Source: Polynucleobacter sp. MWH-UH19D
GTDB taxonomy: Bacteria > Pseudomonadota > Gammaproteobacteria > Burkholderiales > Burkholderiaceae
Length of the DNA: 64,000 nt
NCBI RefSeq assembly: GCF_040409795.1
Contig: NZ_CP099571.1
Location: forward strand, 1 to 64,000
Direction: 5' to 3'
Part shown: piece after piece, positions 60,888-64,000 of the stretch
Layout: every line of letters starts with the position of its first letter
Numbering within the stretch: position 1 is the stretch's first letter
Notes under the pieces: generated by a model
Seen by the model: the letters and a program-made list of their open reading frames with translations, nothing else
Databases searched by the model: none
What the model was told of the DNA's origin: nothing
Position numbers and translations under genes: made by a program

Positions 60888-61217
60888 ATGGAAGTTAAAG
60901 CTATTCACAAGGGTGCCCGCATTTCCGCGCAAAAGACACGTTTGGTTGCTGACCAAATTCGTGGTTTGCCGATTGCGCGCGCATTAAACATTTTGAACTT
61001 CAGCCCCAAAAAAGCTGCCTTCATTGTGAAAAAAGTAGTTGAGTCAGCTATTGCGAATGCTGAACACAATAAAGGTGCCGACATTGATGAGCTCAAGGTA
61101 TCTGCGGTAATCGTTGATAAAGCAACATCCTTGAAGCGTTTCACTGCGCGCGCTAAGGGTCGTGGCAATCAAATTGAAAAACAAACTTGTCACATTAGCG
61201 TGACCTTGAGTAACTAA
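60888..61217 (+). CDS. rplV: 50S ribosomal protein L22
   Basis: L22 lines the exit tunnel; its loop is a site of macrolide-resistance changes. Three consecutive ATGs occur at 60882, 60885 and 60888. The last is 6 nt after AAGGGG and gives 109 residues, starting [20 protein letters not shown]; the first two are possible but crowd the ribosome-binding site. The tail has [22 protein letters not shown]. Confidence 0.95.
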   Translation: MEVKAIHKGARISAQKTRLVADQIRGLPIARALNILNFSPKKAAFIVKKVVESAIANAEHNKGADIDELKVSAVIVDKATSLKRFTARAKGRGNQIEKQTCHISVTLSN

Positions 61218-61225
61218 GGAAAAAT

Positions 61226-62053
61226 ATGGGCCAAAAGATTAACCCTACCGGATTCCGACTCGCGGTAACGAAGAATTGGACATCACGTTGGTATGCAAAC
61301 AATACTGACTTCGCAAAAATGCTAAAAGAGGACGTAGAAGTCCGTAGCTATTTGAAGAAAAAGTTAAAGAATGCATCTGTTAGCAAGGTTGTGATTGAGC
61401 GTCCAGCAAAGAACGCACGTATCACTATCTACAGTTCACGTCCAGGCGTTGTAATTGGTAAAAAGGGCGAGGATATTGAAGTTCTCCGCCGTGAATTACA
61501 AAAGCGCATGGGTGTTCCAGTTCACGTGAACATTGAAGAAATTCGTAAGCCAGAAGTTGATGCACAATTAATTGCTGACTCTATTACTCAACAGTTAGAG
61601 AAGCGCATTATGTTCCGTCGTGCCATGAAGCGCGCCATGCAAAGCGCAATGCGTCTTGGCGCACAAGGTATCAAGATCATGTCTTCTGGCCGCTTGAATG
61701 GTGCCGAGATTGCACGTCGCGAATGGTATCGTGAAGGCCGCGTTCCACTTCATACATTGAAGGCTGATATTGATTACGCAACATCAGAGGCTGAAACTAC
61801 ATACGGCATCATTGGTGTAAAAGTTTGGGTTTACAAAGGTGACACATTGGGTCGTGGCGCAGAAGCTCAAGTAGCTGCTCCAGCCGCTGAACCTGCTGCC
61901 GAAGAAAAGAAAACTCGTCGTGCTCCAAGCAAAACAGCTGCTCGTAAACCAGCTGCTGGTGCTGACAAGCCATTAGTTGCTGCTAAGCCAGCAGTAAAGC
62001 GCGTGCGTAAGGTTGAAACACCTGCCGCTGATGCGCAGAAGTCAGGAGAGTAA
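61226..62053 (+). CDS. rpsC: 30S ribosomal protein S3 with extended basic tail
   Basis: S3 forms part of the mRNA entry tunnel and helicase site. The 275-residue product is about 40 longer than the E. coli 233 because of a tail rich in alanine, proline, lysine and arginine after about residue 212. The core has [11 protein letters not shown], the KH-domain [18 protein letters not shown] and [24 protein letters not shown]. rplP follows after 2 nt. Confidence 0.98.
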   Translation: MGQKINPTGFRLAVTKNWTSRWYANNTDFAKMLKEDVEVRSYLKKKLKNASVSKVVIERPAKNARITIYSSRPGVVIGKKGEDIEVLRRELQKRMGVPVHVNIEEIRKPEVDAQLIADSITQQLEKRIMFRRAMKRAMQSAMRLGAQGIKIMSSGRLNGAEIARREWYREGRVPLHTLKADIDYATSEAETTYGIIGVKVWVYKGDTLGRGAEAQVAAPAAEPAAEEKKTRRAPSKTAARKPAAGADKPLVAAKPAVKRVRKVETPAADAQKSGE

Positions 62054-62055
62054 GC

Positions 62056-62469
62056 ATGCTACAACCAAAGCGTCGCAAGTATCGTAAGGAACAAAAAGGC
62101 CGTAACACTGGCGTGGCAACACGCGGTAGTTCGGTAGCCTTTGGTGACTTTGGATTGAAGGCCGTTGGTCGTGGACGTTTGACAGCTCGTCAAATCGAGT
62201 CAGCACGTCGCGCAATGACCCGTCACATTAAACGTGGTGGCCGTATTTGGATTCGTATTTTCCCAGATAAGCCAATTTCACAAAAACCTGCTGAAGTACG
62301 TATGGGTAACGGTAAAGGTAATCCAGAGTACTACGTAGCTGAAATTCAACCAGGCAAAGTGCTTTACGAGATGGATGGTGTGGATGAGCAATTGGCGCGC
62401 GAAGCTTTCAAGCTTGCTGCAGCGAAGTTGCCTTTGCAAACTACTTTCGTAATTCGCCACTTAGGTTGA
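62056..62469 (+). CDS. rplP: 50S ribosomal protein L16
   Basis: L16 helps position the A-site tRNA. The 137-residue protein starts [17 protein letters not shown] and has [25 protein letters not shown] and [22 protein letters not shown]. It is intact and directly follows rpsC. Confidence 0.99.
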   Translation: MLQPKRRKYRKEQKGRNTGVATRGSSVAFGDFGLKAVGRGRLTARQIESARRAMTRHIKRGGRIWIRIFPDKPISQKPAEVRMGNGKGNPEYYVAEIQPGKVLYEMDGVDEQLAREAFKLAAAKLPLQTTFVIRHLG

Positions 62470-62483
62470 TCGGAATAGAGATT

Positions 62484-62678
62484 ATGAAAAATAAAGAATT
62501 AGCAGCCAAAGATCTGACTGCCTTAAACGCAGAGTTGACAGAGCTCTTAAAGACAAACTTTAAGCTCCGTATGCAAAAAGGCACTCAGCAACTGACAAAT
62601 ACCAGCCAATTGGGTAAAACGAAGCGTGATATTGCACGCGTAAAGACGTTTATTGCTCAAAAGACTGCTCAGAAATAA
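62484..62678 (+). CDS. rpmC: 50S ribosomal protein L29
   Basis: L29 sits near L23 at the tunnel exit. From ATG 62484 the protein has 64 residues, starting [20 protein letters not shown] with the C-terminal signature [16 protein letters not shown]. The ATT at the head of the longer open frame overlaps the rplP stop region and is not conserved, so I reject that extension. Confidence 0.97.
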   Translation: MKNKELAAKDLTALNAELTELLKTNFKLRMQKGTQQLTNTSQLGKTKRDIARVKTFIAQKTAQK

Positions 62679-62690
62679 GGAAAAAGGGAT

Positions 62691-62960
62691 ATGACAGAAT
62701 TATCTAAACCCTTGCGCCGCACCCTCGTGGGACGCGTTGTTAGTGACAAAATGCAAAAAACTGTGACCGTGTTGGTTGAGCGTCAAGTTAAGCATCCAGT
62801 GATTGGTAAGTACGTTGGCCAGTCCAAAAAGTACCATGCTCATGACGAAGCAGGCACTTACAAGATGGGTGATACCGTTGAAATTGCTGAATCTAAGCCA
62901 ATTTCGCGTACTAAATCTTGGGTTGTGACCCGTTTGGTTGAAGCTTCAAAGGGTATTTAA
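62691..62960 (+). CDS. rpsQ: 30S ribosomal protein S17
   Basis: S17 is a primary 16S rRNA-binding protein. The 89-residue protein has [34 protein letters not shown] and a C-terminal [29 protein letters not shown] lies just before the ATG. A terminator-like hairpin follows its stop, splitting the cluster before rplN. Confidence 0.99.
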   Translation: MTELSKPLRRTLVGRVVSDKMQKTVTVLVERQVKHPVIGKYVGQSKKYHAHDEAGTYKMGDTVEIAESKPISRTKSWVVTRLVEASKGI

Positions 62961-62972
62961 GGTTTTTTATAG

Positions 62973-63008
62973 GGTTTTGGAGAAGATTCTTCCCAAAACC
63001 TTGTTTTT
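62973..63008 (+). terminator. Terminator after rpsQ overlapping a promoter
   Basis: GGTTTTGG-A-GAAG-ATT-CTTC-CCAAAACC (62973-63000) forms an 8-bp plus 4-bp stem with one bulged A, followed by TTGTTTTT. It lies 12 nt after the rpsQ stop and overlaps the proposed -35 of the next promoter. Confidence 0.78.
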
Positions 63009-63019
63009 CGTAGTAGAAT
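62990..63019 (+). promoter_or_regulatory. Predicted promoter of rplN-rplX-rplE
   Basis: TTCCCA (62990-62995), 18-nt spacer, TAGAAT (63014-63019). The -35 is weak and lies in the right arm of the terminator. Downstream hairpins are GCTTCTC/GAGAAGC (63025-63049) and GCTTT/AAAGC just before the last stretch to rplN. Confidence 0.5.
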
Positions 63020-63142
63020 ACAAGGCTTCTCTGGTTTTATTGGAGAAGCAGTGTTTTCATTAATTCCGGGTTTTAGCTTTCGTTAAAGCCCATAGACGGA
63101 ACCAAGACTGTTTGCCTTTGGCTAATAAGTTGGGGATTAGAA

Positions 63143-63511
63143 ATGATACAAACCGAAAGTAGATTGCAGGTTGCCGATAACACAGGCGCCAGTGAAGTGT
63201 TGTGCATCAAGGTATTGGGCGGCTCCAAGCGTCGTTACGCCAGTATCGGTGATGTAATCAAAGTCACTGTGAAGTCCGCTGCTCCACGCGGCCGTGTAAA
63301 AAAAGGTGATATTTATAACGCTGTTGTTGTTAGAACAGCTAAGGGTGTTCGCCGTCCAGACGGATCATTGATTAAGTTTGATGACAACGCTGCGGTATTG
63401 CTCAACGCTAAGTTAGAGCCAATTGGCACACGTATCTTTGGACCTGTCACACGCGAATTGCGTACTGAGAAGTTCATGAAGATCGTTTCTCTTGCCCCCG
63501 AAGTAATTTAA
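63143..63511 (+). CDS. rplN: 50S ribosomal protein L14
   Basis: L14 bridges the subunits and contacts L19. The 122-residue protein starts [22 protein letters not shown] and has the signature [27 protein letters not shown] and [12 protein letters not shown]. It opens the spc gene set after a 182-nt gap. Confidence 0.99.
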   Translation: MIQTESRLQVADNTGASEVLCIKVLGGSKRRYASIGDVIKVTVKSAAPRGRVKKGDIYNAVVVRTAKGVRRPDGSLIKFDDNAAVLLNAKLEPIGTRIFGPVTRELRTEKFMKIVSLAPEVI

Positions 63512-63520
63512 GAGGCTGAC

Positions 63521-63829
63521 ATGAATAAGATTCGTAAAGGTGATTCCGTCGTTCTGTTGACTGGCCGAGATAAAGGCAAGCAAGGAACTGTTACAGCCGT
63601 TCTCGACGACAAACTCGTTATCGAAGGCGTAAATGTTTACAAAAAGAGTGTTAAACCTAATCCAGCAGCTGGTGTTACCGGTGGCTTGATTGACAAGACT
63701 ATGCCCGTTCACATTTCAAATGTGGCTTTGGTTGACGGTAACGGCAAACCATCACGCGTTGGTATCAAACTCGTTGATGGCAAAAAGCAACGTTTCCTCA
63801 AAACCACTGGCGCAACATTGAGCGCATAA
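63521..63829 (+). CDS. rplX: 50S ribosomal protein L24
   Basis: L24 is an assembly initiator at the tunnel exit. The 102-residue protein has the KOW motif [21 protein letters not shown] and [21 protein letters not shown]. It begins 9 nt after rplN and is followed by rplE after 16 nt. Confidence 0.99.
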   Translation: MNKIRKGDSVVLLTGRDKGKQGTVTAVLDDKLVIEGVNVYKKSVKPNPAAGVTGGLIDKTMPVHISNVALVDGNGKPSRVGIKLVDGKKQRFLKTTGATLSA

Positions 63830-63845
63830 GGGGCGGAGAGAAACT

Positions 63846-64000
63846 ATGAGCACACGTTTTCAAGAGCACTATCAAGCTAAAGTAGTTGCGGATTTGATCG
63901 CCAAGTTCGGCTACAAGTCTGTAATGGAAGTTCCACGCATCACCAAAGTAACCCTGAACATGGGCTTGGGTGAGGCTGTGAATGATAAAAAAGTGATCGA
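63846..64000 (+). CDS. rplE: 50S ribosomal protein L5 (partial, cut by window end)
   Basis: The first 51 codons of L5, which binds 5S rRNA, are present. They read [20 protein letters not shown], then [22 protein letters not shown], the family signature. GGAG precedes the ATG at 63835-63838. The gene continues past the window, which explains its truncation. Confidence 0.96.
   Translation, partial: MSTRFQEHYQAKVVADLIAKFGYKSVMEVPRITKVTLNMGLGEAVNDKKVI

Overview
The window is a betaproteobacterial chromosome segment that begins at dnaA. Several things suggest Polynucleobacter or a close Burkholderiaceae relative: the 16S rRNA type, the gene order (dnaA-dnaN-gyrB, mnmG-rsmG-parA-parB, atpIBEFHAGDC-hemE-priA), a DUF3717 gene and moderate GC. 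The genus is inferred from remembered gene content and rRNA appearance, not from a database search. Nearly all genes are intact, and I see no insertion sequence, prophage, CRISPR array or defence island.

Layout. (1) 1-6.1 kb: dnaA, an oriC-like gap, dnaN, gyrB, a SET-domain methyltransferase gene and a DUF3717 gene. (2) 6.1-10.9 kb: a five-gene branched-chain amino-acid type ABC transporter (livG, livF, livK, livH, livM) closed by a strong terminator. (3) 10.9-16.1 kb: a TSUP membrane protein, then mnmG-rsmG-parA-parB with two perfect parS sites. (4) 16.1-24.4 kb: the complete F1Fo ATP synthase operon and hemE. (5) 24.4-33.5 kb: priA behind a gap with DnaA boxes, then a mixed set: lone gcvH, an MBL hydrolase, a small zinc-ribbon protein, a fatty acid desaturase, tRNA-Arg, a cytochrome c5-like protein, rsmI, a diaA/gmhA-like gene, a dolP-like BON lipoprotein gene, a small cytochrome c and a GNAT gene. 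(6) 33.5-39.1 kb: one rRNA operon (16S, tRNA-Ile, tRNA-Ala, 23S, 5S) with promoter, RNase III-type processing stems and terminator. (7) 39.1-64 kb: tRNA-Tyr-Gly-Thr, tuf, tRNA-Trp, secE-nusG, rplKAJL-rpoBC, rpsL-rpsG-fusA, a second identical tuf, and the S10/spc ribosomal protein genes from rpsJ to a truncated rplE.

Together these encode replication initiation and segregation, energy generation, and most of the transcription and translation machinery, placed near the origin as is usual for growth-rate genes. I found no clearly new multi-gene system. The most interesting signals are regulatory: an oriC with DnaA-trio-like repeats; a parS site lying on the predicted -35 of the mnmG-parAB operon plus a second parS inside mnmG; promoters whose -35 boxes lie inside terminator hairpins at two places in the ribosomal protein cluster; overlapping alternative hairpins between rplL and rpoB; and DnaA boxes upstream of priA. 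Protein-level oddities are an arginine replacing the Walker A lysine in LivF and a probable non-canonical start of the TSUP gene.
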